Shown here: piece after piece, positions 1 to 13,707 of the stretch
Layout: the number at the start of each line of letters is the position of its first letter
Numbering within the stretch: the first letter of the stretch is position 1
Assembly (NCBI GenBank): GCA_940337035.1
Contig: CALNHX010002958.1
Span: 98,591-162,590, forward strand
DNA: 64,000 nt
Origin: Agriotes lineatus
Taxonomy: Eukaryota; Arthropoda; Insecta; Coleoptera; Elateridae
Reading direction: 5' to 3'
Position numbers and translations under genes: made by a program
Notes under the pieces: generated by a model
What the model saw: the letters and a program-made list of their open reading frames with translations, nothing else
What the model was told of the DNA's origin: nothing
The model's database searches: none

Positions 1-3000
1 AAAATCTAAGAGCGTTTCTACTATCGAAATAAATTCCAAAACGTCTCAGATAATCCGCCAGAGCGTTTACAGGCTCTAGCATGCCATTTTGTCTACTTCT
101 AAAATAGTAGGTGTCATTCTGATGCATTTAAAATTAGTTTACAGTTGTTTATGTACAATCTTTAACATTCTGCAATTACTGTCTATTAATTATAATATGT
201 TACGTACTGCTACTAGCATTACTAGCGTTACTAAAATTTAAAAATCTAAGAGCGTTTCTACTATCGAAATAAATTCCAAAACGTCTCAGATAGTCCGCGA
301 GAGCGTTTACAGGCTCTAGCATGCCATTTTGTCTACTTCTAAAATAGTAGGTGCCATTCTGATGCATTTAAAATTAGTTTACAGTTGTTTCTGTAAAATC
401 TTTAGCATTCTGCAATTACTGTCTATTAATTATAATATGTTACGTACTGCTAGTAGCATTTTGACGTCATTAAGAAATCGCATTCAAACACCGAAATAGC
501 GTTACTAAAATTTAAAAATCTAAGAGCGTTTCTACTATCGAAATAAATTCCAAAACGTCTCAGATAGTCCGCCAGAGCGTTTACAGGCTCTAGCATGGCA
601 TTTTGTCTAACTCTAAAATAGTAGGTGCCATTCTGATGCATTTAAAATTAGTTTACAGTTGTTTCTGTAAAATCTTTAGCATTCTGCAATTACTGTCTAT
701 TAATTATAATATGTTACGGACTGCTAGTAGCATTTTGACGTCATTAAGTAATCGCATTCAAACAGCGAAATAGCGTTACTAAAGTTTAAAAAATCTAAGA
801 ACGTTTCTACTATCGAAATAAATTCCAAAACGCCTTAGACAGTTAGCCAGAGCGTTTACAGGCTCTAGCATGCCATTTTGTCTACTTCTAAAATAGTAGG
901 TGCCATTCTGATGCATTTAAAATTAGTTTACAGTTGTTTCTGTACAAACTTTAGCATTCTGCAATTACTGTCTATTAATTATAATATGTTACGTACTGCT
1001 AGTAGCATTTTGATGTCATTAAGAAATCGCATTCAAACACCGAAATAGCGTTACTAAAATTTAAAAATCTAAGAGCGTTTCTACTATCGAAATAAATTCC
1101 AAAACGTCTCAGATAGTCCGCCAGAGCGTTTACAGGCTCTAGCATGCCATTTTGTCTACTTCTAAAATAGTAGGTGCCATTCTGATGCATTTAAAATTAG
1201 TTTACAGTTGTTTCTGTACAATCTTTAGCATTCTGCAATTACTGTCTATTAATTATAATATGTTACGTACTGCTAGTAGCATTTTGACGTCATTAAGAAA
1301 TCGCATTCAAACACCGAAATAGCGTTACTAAAATTTAAAAAATCTAAGAACGTTTCTACTATCGAAATAAATTCCAAAACGCCTTAGATAGTTAGCCAGA
1401 GCGTTTACAGGCTCTAGCATGCCATTTTGTCTACTTCTAAAATAGTAGGTGCCATTCTGATGCATTTAAAATTAGTTTACAGTTGTTTCTGTACAATCTT
1501 TAGCATTCTGCAATTACTGTCTATTAATTATAATATGTTACGTACTGCTAGTAGCATTTTGACGTCATTAAGAAATCGCATTCAAACACCGAAATAGCGT
1601 TACTAAAATTTAAAAATCTAAGAGCGTTTCTACTATCGAAATAAATTCCAAAACGCCTTAGATAGTTAGCCAGAGCGTTTACAGGCTCTAGCATGCCATT
1701 TTGTCTACTTCTAAAATAGTAGGTGCCATTCTGATGCATTTAAAATTAGTTTACAGTTGTTTCTGTACAATCTTTAGCATTCTGCAATTACTGTCTATTA
1801 ATTATAATATGTTACGTACTGCTAGTAGCATCATGACGTCATTAAGAAATCGCATTCAAACACCGAAATAGCGTTACTAAAATTTAAAAAATCTAAGAAC
1901 GTTTCTACTATCGAAATAAATTCCAAAACGCCTTAGATAGTTAGCCAGAGCGTTTACAGGCTCTAGCATGCCATTTTGTCTACTTCTAAAATAGTAGGTG
2001 CCATTCTGATGCATTTAAAATTAGTTTACAGTTGTTTCTGTACAAACTTTAGCATTCTGCAATTACTGTCTATTAATTATAATATGTTACGTACTGCTAG
2101 TAGCATTTTGATGTCATTAAGAAATCGCATTCAAACACCGCAATAGCGTTACTAAAATTTAAAAATCTAAGAGCGTTTCTACTATCGAAATAAATTCCAA
2201 AACGTCTCAGATAGTCCGCCAGAGCGTTTAGAGGCTCTAGCATGCCAATTTGTCTACTTCTAAAATAGTAGGTGCCATTCTGATGCATTTAAAATTAGTT
2301 TACAGTTGTTTCTGTACAAACTTTAGCATTCTGCAATTACTGTCTATTAATTATAATATGTTACGTACTGCTAGTAGCATTTTGACGTCATTAAGAAATC
2401 GCATTCAAACACCGAAATAGCGTTACTAAAATTTAAAAATCTAAGAGCGTTTCTACTATCGAAATAAATTCCAAAACGCCTTAGATAGTTAGCCAGAGCG
2501 TTTACAGGCTCTAGCATGCCATTTTGTCTACTTCTAAAATAGTAGGTGCCATTTTGATGCATTTAAAATTAGTTTACAGTTGTTTCTGTACAAACTTTAG
2601 CATTCTGCAATTACTGTCTATTAATTATAATATGTTACGTACTGCTAGTAGCATTTTGATGTCATTAAGAAATCGCATTCAAACACCGAAATAGCGTTAC
2701 TAAAATTTAAAAATCTAAGAGCGTTTCTACTATCGAAATAAATTCCAAAACGTCTCAGATAGTCCGCCAAAGCGTTTACAGGCTCTAGCATGCCATTTTG
2801 TCTACTTCTAAAATAGTAGGTGCCATTCTGATGCATTTAAAATTAGTTTACAGTTGTTTCTGTACAATCTTTAGCATTCTGCAATTACTGTCTATTAATT
2901 ATAATATGTTACGTACTGCTAGTAGCATTTTGACGTCATTAAGAAATCGCATTCAAACACCGAAATAGCGTTACTAAAAGTTAAAAAATCTAAGAACGTT

Positions 3001-4180
3001 TCTACTATCGAAATAAATTCCAAAAATCCTTAGATAGTTAGCCAGGGCGTTTACAGGCTCTAGCATGCCATTTTGTGTACTTCTAAAATAGTAGGTGCCA
3101 TTCTGATGCATTTAAAATTAGTTTACAGTTGTTTCTGTAAAATCTTTAGCATTCTGTAATTACTGTCTATTAATTATAATATGTTACGTACTGCTAGTAG
3201 CATTTTGTTGTCATTAAGAAATCGCATTCAAACACCGAAATAGCGTTACTAAAATTTAAAAATCTAAGAGCGTTTCTACTATCGAAATAAATTCCAAAAC
3301 GTCTCAGATAGTCCGCCAGAGCGTTTACAGGCTCTAGCATGCCATTTTGTCTACTTCTAAAATAGTAGGTGCCATTCTGATGCATTTAAAATTAGTTTAC
3401 AGTTGTTTCTGTACAATCTTTAGCATTCTGCAATTACTGTCTATTAATTATAATATGTTACGTACTGCTAGTAGCATTTTGACGTCATTAAGAAATCGCA
3501 TTCAAACACCGAAATAGCGTTACTAAAATTTAAAAATCTAAGAGCGTTTCTACTATCGAAATAAATTCCAAAACGTCTCAGATAGTCCGCCAGAGCGTTT
3601 ACAGGCTCTAGCATGCCATTTTGTCTACTTCTAAAATAGTAGGTGCCATTCTGATGCATTTAAAATTAGTTTACAGTTGTTTCTGTACAATCTTTAGCAT
3701 TCTGCAATTACTGTCTATTAATTATAATATGTTACGTACTGCTAGTAGCATTTTGACGTCATTAAGAAATCGCATTCAAACACCGAAATAGCGTTACTAA
3801 AAGTTAAAAAATCTAAGAGCGTTTCTACTATCGAAATAAATTCCAAAACGTCTCAGATAGTCCGCCAGAGCGTTTACAGGCTCTAGCATGCCATTTTGTG
3901 TACTTCTAAAATAGTAGGTGCCATTCTGATGCATTTAAAATTAGTTTACAGTTGTTTCTGTACAATCTTTAGCATTCTGCAATTACTGTCTATTAATTAT
4001 AATATGTTACGTACTGCTAGTAGCATTTTGAAGTCATTAAGAAATCGCATTCAAACACCGAAATAGCGTTACTAAAATTTAAAAATCTAAGAGCGTTTCT
4101 ACTATCGAAATAAATTCCAAAACGCCTTAGATAGTTAGCCAGAGCGTTTACAGGCTCTAGCATGCCATTTTGTCTACTTC

Positions 4181-4625
4181 TAAATCAGTAGGTGCCATTC
4201 TGATGAGTTTCGAATTAGTTTACAGTTGTTTTTGTAAAATCTTTAGCATTCTGCAATTACTGTCTATTAATTATAATATGTTACGTACTGCTAGTAGCAT
4301 TTTGACGTCATTAAGAAATCGCATTCGAACACCGAAATACCGTTACTAAAATTTAAAAAATCTAAAAGCGTTTCTACTGTCGAAATGATATCCAAAACGT
4401 CTTAGATTGTTTGCCAGAGCGTTTACAGGGTCTAGCATGCCATTTTGTCTACTTCTAAAACAGTAGGTGCCATTCTGATGAGTTTCAAATTAGTTTACAG
4501 TTGTTTTTGTAAAATCTTTAGCATTCTGCAATTACTGTCTATTAATTATAATATGTTACGTACTGCTAGTAGCATTTTGACGTCATTAAGAAATCGCATT
4601 CGAACACCGAAATACCGTTACTAAA
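4181..4625. repeat. Isolated subfamily-C satellite monomers inside the A/B block
   Basis: About one and a half periods carry C-type sites (GATGAGTTTC, TTTTTGTAAAATC, CATTCGAACACCG, GAAATGATATCC). They lie between A/B-type monomers on both sides, several kilobases before the main C block. This looks like transfer of C sequence by unequal exchange or gene conversion. Confidence 0.85.
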
Positions 4626-7083
4626 ATTTAAAACTCTAAGAGCGTTTCTACTATCGAAATAAATTCCAAAACGTCTCAGATAGTCCGCCAGAGCGTTTAC
4701 AGGCTCTAGCATGCCATTTTGTCTACTTCTAAAATAGTAGGTGCCATTCTGATGCATTTAAAATTAGTTTACAGTTGTTTCTGTACAATCTTTAGCATTC
4801 TGCAATTACTGTCTATTAATTATAATATGTTACGTACTGCTAGTAGCATTTTGATGTCATTAAGAAATCGCATTCAAACACCGAAATAGCGTTACTAAAA
4901 TTTAAAACTCTAAGAGCGTTTCTACTATCGAAATAAATTCCAAAACGTCTCAGATAGTCCGCCAGAGCGTTTACAGGCTCTAGCATGCCATTTTGTCTAC
5001 TTCTAAAATAGTAGGTGCCATTCTGATGCATTTAAAATTAGTTTACAGTTGTTTCTGTACAATCTTTAGCATTCTGCAATTACTGTCTATTAATTATAAT
5101 ATGTTACGTACTGCTAGTAGCATTTTGACGTCATTAAGAAATCGCATTCAAACACCGAAATAGCGTTACTAAAATTTAAAAAATCTAAGAACGTTTCTAC
5201 TATCGAAATAAATTCCAAAACGCCTTAGATAGTTAGCCAGAGCGTTTACAGGCTCTAGCATGCCATTTTGTCTACTTCTAAAATAGTAGGTGCCATTCTG
5301 ATGCATTTCAAATTAGTTTACAGTTGTTTCTGTACAAACTTTAGCATTCTGCAATTACTGTCTATTAATTATAATATGTTACGTACTGCTAGTAGCATTT
5401 TGACGTCATTAAGAAATCGCATTCAAACACCGAAATAGCGTTACTAAAATTTAAAAAATCTAAGAACGTTTCTACTATCGAAATAAATTCCAAAACGCCT
5501 TAGATAGTTAGCCAGAGCGTTTACAGGCTCTAGCATGCCATTTTGTCTACTTCTAAAATAGTAGGTGCCATTCTGATGCATTTAAAATTAGTTTACAGTT
5601 GTTTCTGTACAATCTTTAGCATTCTGCAATTACTGTCTATTAATTATAATATGTTACGTACTGCTAGTAGCATTTTGACGTCATTAAGAAATCGCATTCA
5701 AACACCGAAATAGCGTTACTAAAATTTAAAAAATCTAAGAACGTTTCTACTATCGAAATAAATTCCAAAACGCCTTAGATAGTTAGCCAGAGCGTTTACA
5801 GGCTCTAGCATGCCATTTTGTCTACTTCTAAAATAGTAGGTGCCATTCTGATGCATTTAAAATTAGTTTACAGTTGTTTCTGTACAATCTTTAGCATTCT
5901 GCAATTACTGTCTATTAATTATAATATGTTACGTACTGCTAGTAGCATTTTGACGTCATTAAGTAATCGCATTCAAACACCGAAATAGCGTTACTAAAAT
6001 TTTATAAAATCTAAGAACGTTTCTACTATCGAAATAAATTCCAAAACGTCTCAGATAGTCCGCCAGAGCGTTTACAGGCTCTAGCATGCCATTTTGTCTA
6101 CTTCTAAAATAGTAGGTGCCATTCTGATGCATTTAAAATTAGTTTACAGTTGTTTCTGTACAATCTTTAGCATTCTGCAATTACTGTCTATTAATTATAA
6201 TATGTTACGTACTGCTAGTAGCATTTTGACGTCATTAAGAAATCGCATTCAAACACCGAAATAGCGTTACTAAAATTTAAAAAATCTAAGAACGTTTCTA
6301 CTATCGAAATAAATTCCAAAACGCCTTAGATAGTTAGCCAGAGCGTTTACAGGCTCTAGCATGCCATTTTGTCTACTTCTAAAATAGTAGGTGCCATTCT
6401 GATGCATTTAAAATTAGTTTACAGTTGTTTCTGTACAAACTTTAGCATTCTGCAATTACTGTCTATTAATTATAATATGTTACGTACTGCTAGTAGCATT
6501 TTGATGTCATTAAGAAATCGCATTCAAACACCGAAATAGCGTTACTGAAATTTAAAAATCTAAGAGCGTTTCTACTATCGAAATAAATTCCAAAACGTCT
6601 CAGATAGTCCGCCAGAGCGTTTACAGGCTCTAGCATGCCATTTTGTCTACTTCTAAAATAGTAGGTGCCATTCTGATGCATTTAAAATTAGTTTACAGTT
6701 GTTTCTGTACAATCTTTAGCATTCTGCAATTACTGTCTATTAATTATAATATGTTACGTACTGCTAGTAGCATTTTGACGTCATTAAGAAATCGCATTCA
6801 AACACCGAAATAGCGTTACTAAAATTTAAAAAATCTAAGAACGTTTCTACTATCGAAATAAATTCCAAAACGCCTTAGATAGTTAGCCAGAGCGTTTACA
6901 GGCTCTAGCATGCCATTTTGTCTACTTCTAAAATAGTAGGTGCCATTCTGATGCATTTAAAATTAGTTTACAGTTGTTTCTGTACAATCTTTAGCATTCT
7001 GCAATTACTGTCTATTAATTATAATATGTTACGTACTGCTAGTAGCATTTTGACGTCATTAAGAAATCGCATTCAAACACCGA

Positions 7084-9959
7084 ATTACCGTTACTAAAAT
7101 TTAAAAAATCTAAAAGCGTTTCTACTGTCGAAATGATATCCAAAACGTCTTAGATTGTTTGCCAGAGCGTTTACAGGCTCTAGCATGCCATTTTGTCTAC
7201 TTCTAAAACAGTAGGTGCCATTTTGATGAGTTTCAAATTAGTTTACAGTTGTTTTTGTAAAATCTTTAGCATTCTGCAATTACTGTCTATTAATTATAAT
7301 ATGTTACGTACTGCTAGTAGCATTTTGACGTCATTAAGAAATCGCATTCGAACACCGAAATACCGTTACTAAAATTTAAAAAATCTAAAAGCGTTTCTAC
7401 TGTCGAAATGATATCCAAAACGCCTTAGATTGTTTGCCAGAGCGTTTACAGGGTCTAGCATGCCATTTTGTCTACTTCTAAAACAGTAGGTGCCATTCTG
7501 ATGAGTTTCGAATTAGTTGTTTTTGTAAAATCTTTAGCATTCTGCAATTACTGTCTATTAATTATAATATGTTACGTACTGCTAGTAGCATTTTGACGTC
7601 ATTAAGAAATCGCATTCGAACACCGAAATACCGTTACTAAAATTTAAAAAATCTAAAAGCGTTTCTACTGTCGAAATGATATCCAAAACGTCTTAGATTG
7701 TTTGCCAGAGCGTTTACAGGGTCTAGCATGCCATTTTGTCTACTTCTAAAACAGTAGGTGCCATTCTGATGAGTTTCAAATTAGTTTACAGTTGTTTTTG
7801 TAAAATCTTTAGCATTCTGCAATTACTGTCTATTAATTATAATATGTTACGTACTGCTAGTAGCATTTTGACGTCATTAAGAAATCGCATTCGAACACCG
7901 AAATACCGTTACTAAAATTTAAAAAATCTAAAAGCGTTTCTACTGTCGAAATGATATCCAAAACGTCTTAGATTGTTTGCCAGAGCGTTTACAGGGTCTA
8001 GCATGCCATTTTGTCTACTTCTAAAACAGTAGGTGCCATTTTGATGAGTCTCAAATTAGTTTACAGTTGTTTTTGTAAAATCTTTAGCATTCTGCAATTA
8101 CTGTCTGTTAATTATAATATGTTACGTACTGCTAGTAGCATTTTGACGTCATTAAGAAATCGCATTCGAACACCGAAATACCGTTATTAAAATTTAAAAA
8201 ATCTAAAAGCGTTTCTACTGTCGAAATGATATCCAAAACGTCTTAGATTGTTTGCCAGAGCGTTTACAGGGTCTAGCATGCCATTTTGTCTACTTCTAAA
8301 AGAGTAGGTGCCATTCTGATGAGTTTCAAATTAGTTTACAGTTGTTTTTGTAAAATCTTTAGCATTCTGCAATTACTGTCTATTAATTATAATATGTTAC
8401 GTACTGCTAGTAGCATTTTGACGTCATTAAGAAATCGCATTCGAACACCGAAATACCGTTACTAAAATTTAAAAAATCTAAAAGCGTTTCTAATGTCGAA
8501 ATGATATCCAAAACGTCTTAGATTGTTTGCCAGAGCGTTTACAGGGTCTAGCATGCCATTTTGTCTACTTCTAAAACAGTAGGTGCCATTTTGATGAGTT
8601 TCAAATTAGTTTACAGTTGTTTTTGTAAAATCTTTAGCATTCTGCAATTACTGTCTATTAATTATAATATGTTACGTACTGCTAGTAGCATTTTGACGTC
8701 ATTAAGAAATCGCATTCGAACACCGAAATACCGTTAGTAAAATTTAAAAAATCTAAAAGCGTTTCTACTGTCGAAATGATATCCAAAACGTCTTAGATTG
8801 TTTGCCAGAGCGTTTACAGGGTCTAGGATGCCATTTTGTCTACTTCTAAAACAGTAGGTGCCATTCTGATGAGTTTCAAATTAGTTTACAGTTGTTTTTG
8901 TAAAATCTTTAGCATTCTGCAATTACTGTCTATTAATTATAATATGTTACGTACTGCTAGTAGCATTTTGACGTCATTAAGAAATCGCATTCAAACACCG
9001 AAATACCGTTACTAAAATTTAAAAAATCTAAAAGCGTTTCTAATGTCGAAATGATATCCAAAACGTCTTAGATTGTTTGCCAGAGCGTTTACAGGGTCTA
9101 GCATGCCATTTTGTCTACTTCTAAAACAGTAGGTGCCATTTTGATGAGTTTAAAGTTAGTTTACAGTTGTTTTTGTAAAATCTTTAGCATTCTGCAATTA
9201 CTGTCTATTAATTATAATATGTTACGTACTGCTAGTAGCATTTTGACGTCATTAAGAAATCGCATTCGAACACCGAAATACCGTTACTAAAATTTAAAAA
9301 ATCTAAAAGCGTTTCTACTGTCGAAATGATATCCAAAACGTCTTAGATTGTTTGCCAGAGCGTTTACAGGGTCTAGCATGCCATTTTGTCTACTTCTAAA
9401 ACAGTAGGTGCCATTTTGATGAGTTTCAAATTAGTTTACAGTTGTTTTTGTAAAATCTTTAGCATTCTGCAATTACTGTCTATTAATTATAATATGTTAC
9501 GTACTGCTAGTAGCATTTTGACGTCATTAAGAAATCGCATTCGAACACCGAAATACCATTACTAAAATTTAAAAAATCTAAAAGCGTTTCTACTGTCGAA
9601 ATGATATCCAAAACGTCTTAGATTGTTTGCCAGAGCGTTTACAGGGTCTAGCATGCCATTTTGTCTATTTCTAAAACAGTAGGTGCCATTTTGATGAGTT
9701 TCAAATTAGTTTACAGTTGTTTATGTAAAATCTTTAGCATTCTGCAATTACTGTCTATTAATTATAATATGTTACGTACTGCTAGTAGCATTTTGACGTC
9801 ATTAAGAAATCGCATTCGAACACCGAAATACCGTTACTAAAATTTAAAAAATCTAAAAGCGTTTCTACTGTCGAAATGATATCCAAAACGTCTTAGATTG
9901 TTTGCCAGAGCGTTTACAGGGTCTAGCATGCCATTTTGTCTACTTCTAAAACAGTAGGT
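7084..9959. repeat. Homogeneous subfamily-C satellite block
   Basis: From about 7084 to the LTR every monomer is C type (AAAGCG, GAAATGATATCC, GGGTCTAGC, GATGAGTTTC), with few private changes. One monomer near 7515 lacks 8 bases (TTTACAG region). The switch from the mixed A/B region is abrupt, within one monomer, so this block was amplified separately. The last monomer is cut at CAGTAGGT by the gypsy LTR. Confidence 0.9.
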
Positions 9960-11147
9960 TGTAATGTAGCATGCTGTGAGAATGCTTAATTATTTTCAAT
10001 TAATATCAAGATATCAAAAGGGTATCATGTGATAACAAGTGTAAGAGAATAACGGGTGGCAGTAAATATTAGCAACCAAGAGGTTGTTTACAAGGGTTGA
10101 AAAGTTTCTATAATTTAAAGATTATCAGTCAAAATATTCACATTAAAGGTCGAATAATACCTTTAATTGTGAGGATATAATTCAATTTGATACGTGTTAG
10201 TAAGAATAGCCTTCTGCACGATCAAATACTGACCAAGGGGTCAATATTAGTCTTCACATAGTGAGTTGGAGATTTATAGAAGCCATTTCAAGTGGTCATT
10301 GGTGTACAAGCCATCAGTTTAGTGAGTGTTTGTGTGTGTGGCATGCTGCAATACCGTTTTAAGAAAATATTAAACGGTCAAGTCTGCCTACAACGAGCTT
10401 TTATGGGTCATCATCATCTTCAAGTAGGTGTTTGACGACTTCGATCAGTGTGAAACTGATATTAGAGCAACATCCCAAGTACGAGTTTGGCTGTTGAAGG
10501 TTAGTGTATTCTAGTAACAGTTTGGATACGGCAAATTTAGAATTTAAAACGTGTATTTAGATTTAGAGAATCTTAGAATATTAAGTTTTCTAAATTAATA
10601 TGTTGATTTGAGTACTCGACGGTTTCGATCTTTATAATTAGAAATTTATCATTTTGGTCTAGTTATTTTAAAAAGTATTTAACCGCATTTATTGGAACTG
10701 TCATTTAATTAAATAATTTTGACAACTTTAATCTGACTATTAATTTGTAATGTCAATTCAAACGTTTAATACACTATAACAGTTAATTAGATTCAAACTC
10801 AAGTACTAAGAGTGTGATTTAAATAATCAAATTGATATTTATTTAGTCATTCAAAGTACAATTCATTAATACAGTTATATTTGACATTAACTCATTCAGC
10901 TGGGAAGTACAGAGAGTCTCAATTGCTAAATAAGCTGGCTAGCCGAGGTATATTTAAACATGACATAATTTCAAAGTCAATTATGAAATTACGAGATATG
11001 TCAATATATGAGTCAGTTGAAAGCAACAAGGTAAGTGAGAATTATATATATTATTATTGATATTACTTCTGTGAATTAAACAAACAGGGTAGATATCACT
11101 AATTTTTATTATACAATAAAATCTCCTACAAAAGGGGTGGTGTAATA
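9960..11147 (+). repeat. 5' LTR of the gypsy element
   Basis: It begins TGTAATGTAGCATGC and ends ...GTGTAATA, and matches 25229-26417 almost base for base, with scattered substitutions and small indels (for example a GTGTGTGTGTGG versus GTGTGTGG difference). The end at 11147 is where the two copies stop matching. The inner terminus lacks the usual CA. Confidence 0.93.
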
Positions 11148-11175
11148 AAATTGACGCGCAACGTGAGGCTCGAAA
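11148..11175 (+). promoter_or_regulatory. Possible primer-binding site
   Basis: The sequence just inside the 5' LTR reads TTGACGCGCAACGTGAGGC. A tRNA primer-binding site is expected here, and the TGRCGC...CAACGTG pattern resembles one with a mutated start. No tRNA could be assigned. A similar string (ATCAACGTGAGGGTTCGAGG) recurs at about 11256. Confidence 0.4.
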
Positions 11176-11295
11176 GGAAGTTGTAATAAATTTAGCTCCA
11201 CAAAGTGAGATACAAAAGATAAACAAATAAGATTGTAAAATAATTGGTATCGATCAACGTGAGGGTTCGAGGCATTTAGAAGAGAGGATACGTAT

Positions 11296-12650
11296 ATGAA
11301 TTTGCGGTCGGGTTTTAGAAAACCAACAAGGAAGTTAAAGAAAATGGATGGACTTCAATTAGAACAGGGTGATAACGTAGTAAATACGGAAGGACGTCAA
11401 ATGCAAGAAGCTAGTACATTAGTCAGTGCATCAAATGACAGCAATATGATGCGAATGATGCAAGAAATTTTAAATAAAGTATCTACAGAAGAAAACACAA
11501 ACCAGGAACTTTTAAATAAAGTATCTGCAGTAGAAAACACAAACCAGGAAATTAGATCTGTAGTTGAAGACAGCAATCAAGAGATTGTAAATAAGGTGAT
11601 TGAGGTGGAAACTGCAATGTCAGAAAAAATCGATACAATTGAAACAAAATTAAAGACGTTCCAAACAGAAAATGGAAATCTTATAAATAAGTTAAGGGTA
11701 CAATTAGAACGACAATTGGTACAGAAGGTAACACCTATCGAAAAGGAGGTAGATACCATTAGGTCACAAGTAGAAATGAACAAGGATAATATTAAAAATT
11801 TTGAAAACAAATTTGACAGTTATCAAGGTAACGTCAAAAATCAAATTCAGTCATTGAATACCGAGGTGAAAGATATAACAAACTGTTTACAAAATAGCTC
11901 AAATAGTGGGAAGATCAGTTTTAATGGTGGTATAGTTATGCAAGCGAGTCATGAGAGACCAAAGTTTAACGGGAATAGGCAGGTATTACACCCTATTAAG
12001 TTTCTAAAGAAATTGGAAAATTATTTTGATACTATGAAGATTGTAAGTAGTAAAAAGTTACAAGTAGCAATAGAATGTTTAGAACATGAGGTAAACCTTT
12101 GGGCTGAAAGTCACTGTACTGAATGGGACAACTATGAATCTTTTAAAGTTGATTTTATTAACAAGTTTTGGTCGAGAAATATCCAGGAAAAAGCTAGGGC
12201 TGAAATTTATATGGCAAGAATGTATAACGGTAGATTTGGAAGTTTTACGAAACACGTGTGGTATTGGATTGCGAGAGTGCAGTATTTAGAACCAAAGATA
12301 CCTGACGAGATTCTGGTAGAAGCTCTTAGCAAACACTTTCCAATAGACGTACAAACAGCATTAGTAGCTTCGCAAGTGCAAAACGTAGAAGGAATGCTAA
12401 AGGTTTTGGAGGGTTTGGAAAATAGACAAACCAATTCAAAATTTGACGTAAGAGAAAAAACGTCAAATTTTCAAACTTCATATCCGTCAAAATTTGGTAA
12501 TCGCAATGCAAACCAGTTTGAAACAAGAAATAGGATGAACCCAAACAATTACGACCAAAATCAAAATAAAATGTTAAGATTTGACAATAATGTTAGAGGA
12601 AGGGAAAATAATAGTAATAGCTATACGATTCAAGCAAGGGGTGATTCACC
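11296..12650 (+). pseudogene. Gag of the gypsy element, interrupted
   Basis: The frame opens at ATG 11296, about 150 bp inside the 5' LTR. Residues ~20-200 are rich in E/K/Q/N with heptad-like repeats (NQELLNKVS, NQEIRSV, NQEIVNKV), suggesting a long coiled coil. Residues ~215-385 resemble the conserved retrotransposon Gag core, with Trp/Leu-rich helices (LWAESHCTEWDNYESFKVDF, RVQYLEPKIPDEILVEAL). The tail is Asn/Arg rich, with no CCHC zinc knuckle. At 12651 the frame enters the inverted repeat of an inserted transposon and reads a Lys/Ser/Ala-rich artefact to a stop at 12804. The original tail resumes in the same frame at about 21417 and ends at 21471-21473. Gag would form the virus-like particle; this copy cannot make the normal protein. 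Confidence 0.85.
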
Positions 12651-12761
12651 CGATGCCGGAAAAAAGTCCGCAGGAAAAAGTTCCGCGGAAAATGTTCCGC
12701 CGGAAAAAGTGCCGTGGGGAAATAAATCCGCAGGAAAAAGTTCGGCAAGAAAAAGTTCCGC
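12651..12761. repeat. Left terminal inverted repeat (GGAAAAAGTTCCGC units)
   Basis: Pairs with the complement of 21297-21408. It contains about seven imperfect copies of a 15-base unit around GGAAAAAGTTCCGCC, with shared landmarks GTGCCGTGGGGAAATAAATC (left) and GTGCCGTCGGGAAATAAATC (right, complement). Gag reading through it gives a Lys/Ser-rich tail that is an artefact. Confidence 0.9.
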
Positions 12762-13328
12762 AAGAAAGCGATGCTTTGGTGTTTTGTCCATGTTACATGA
12801 TTAATAAGTACCATACCATAGGGTACAAATGCATATGATAAAAATTGAAAAATTTGCTGGGCTCTTATGTATATTATAATTACATTTATAGTATTTTAAA
12901 TTACTACAGTGACTATATAATCACAGTGTGGCCATACAATTTTTGACTGGAACTTTTTTATCCAATATCAAAATACGATTTTGCGGAAAACCATGATGAT
13001 GTAATAAAAAAATATAATTTTTTAACGGTGTAAGCGACATTTGATAACAAAAAATTACTAAAGTCAAAATAAAATTTTACAATTCATTTGCTGAAGTGAA
13101 AGTTATTCAAAATGACTAATCTCTCAAATACAATAAAATACCACAAAGAGGTTTAAATGTTGAAGAAATATGAGTCACAAGGTGTTTTCATCAATTTATT
13201 ACAATTAATGGAAATTGGAAAGTTCAAATCCAAAACGCAAATGATATAACATCATTTGTATAGAAATCTTCTCGGTAATTTAATGTGCTTTATTAACATC
13301 TAAATTATATTAAATAGATACATGGACT
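12762..13328. other. Left interior of the TIR element, no gene seen
   Basis: AT-rich sequence with no frame resembling a known protein and no repeat structure that I can see. It separates the left inverted repeat from the small inverted-repeat unit at 13329. Confidence 0.6.
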
Positions 13329-13707
13329 AAACTCCATCTAGCCCACTGGTGCTTAGGCGCATGCGCTTGATAATGTGATTCTCAGTTTGCCGAAGGTTCT
13401 ACAAATGTTCAGACAATGGAGGCAAAACACAAGAGTTTCATGCCAGACCCAATTTTGACTGCCGTCAAGGTGCTAATTTAGGTTAGCTGCAGTTTAAGAT
13501 TTGTGTATACTTAGTACAAAAATGCCTGTGTATCACCATAAAACAAGCAGTTAGTCCAATCGTCGACAATAATATTGAATTTGAATTTCCCAATGAGTAT
13601 TTCTCTTATTTATAGCTTAAAATCCAGTTTCGCCACTGGCATAACAGTTCCTCTAATTTCATATTCCGGAAATGTCAAAATGTACCAGTGGGCTATACTG
13701 GAGTTTT
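13329..13707. mobile_element. Small inverted-repeat (MITE-like) unit
   Basis: The left end AAACTCCATCTAGCCCACTG pairs with the right end CCAGTGGGCTATACTGGAGT over ~25 bp with few mismatches. The unit is ~380 bp with no coding frame. No clear target duplication is visible, so it could instead be an internal inverted repeat of the larger element. Confidence 0.6.

Larger units (their letters stand above)
1..9959. repeat. ~274-bp satellite array, about 36 monomers
   Basis: Head-to-tail copies of a 274-275 bp AT-rich unit run without interruption from the first base to the LTR at 9960. The same landmarks (GGCTCTAGCATGCCATTTTG, ATTATAATATGTTACGTACT) recur every ~274 bp. The first full period is only ~240 bp because ~34 bases of the CATTAAGAAATCGCATTC segment are missing near 215. 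Three subfamilies are visible from diagnostic sites. A has GAACG and CCTTAGATAGTTAGCC; B has GAGCG and TCTCAGATAGTCCGCC; C has AAAGCG, GAAATGATATCC and CTGATGAGTTTC. Several monomers are A/B hybrids. Such arrays are typical of heterochromatin. A centromeric role cannot be judged from here. Confidence 0.97.

Noticed and set aside
4190..9430. Hammerhead ribozyme suggested by CTGATGAG in C-type monomers
   Set aside because: No stem II and GAAA core follows at the required distance; the nearest GAAA is far away and flanking arms do not pair.
1..9959. CRISPR array
   Set aside because: Whole 274-bp units are repeated without unique spacers. It is a satellite in a genome with eukaryotic elements.
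10981..11226. 81-codon minus frame across the 5' LTR end
   Set aside because: Non-coding LTR and leader sequence; no similarity.
12581..12838. Lys/Ser-rich proteins at the end of gag and in other frames
   Set aside because: They are translations of the GGAAAAAGTTCCGC inverted repeat of the inserted element.
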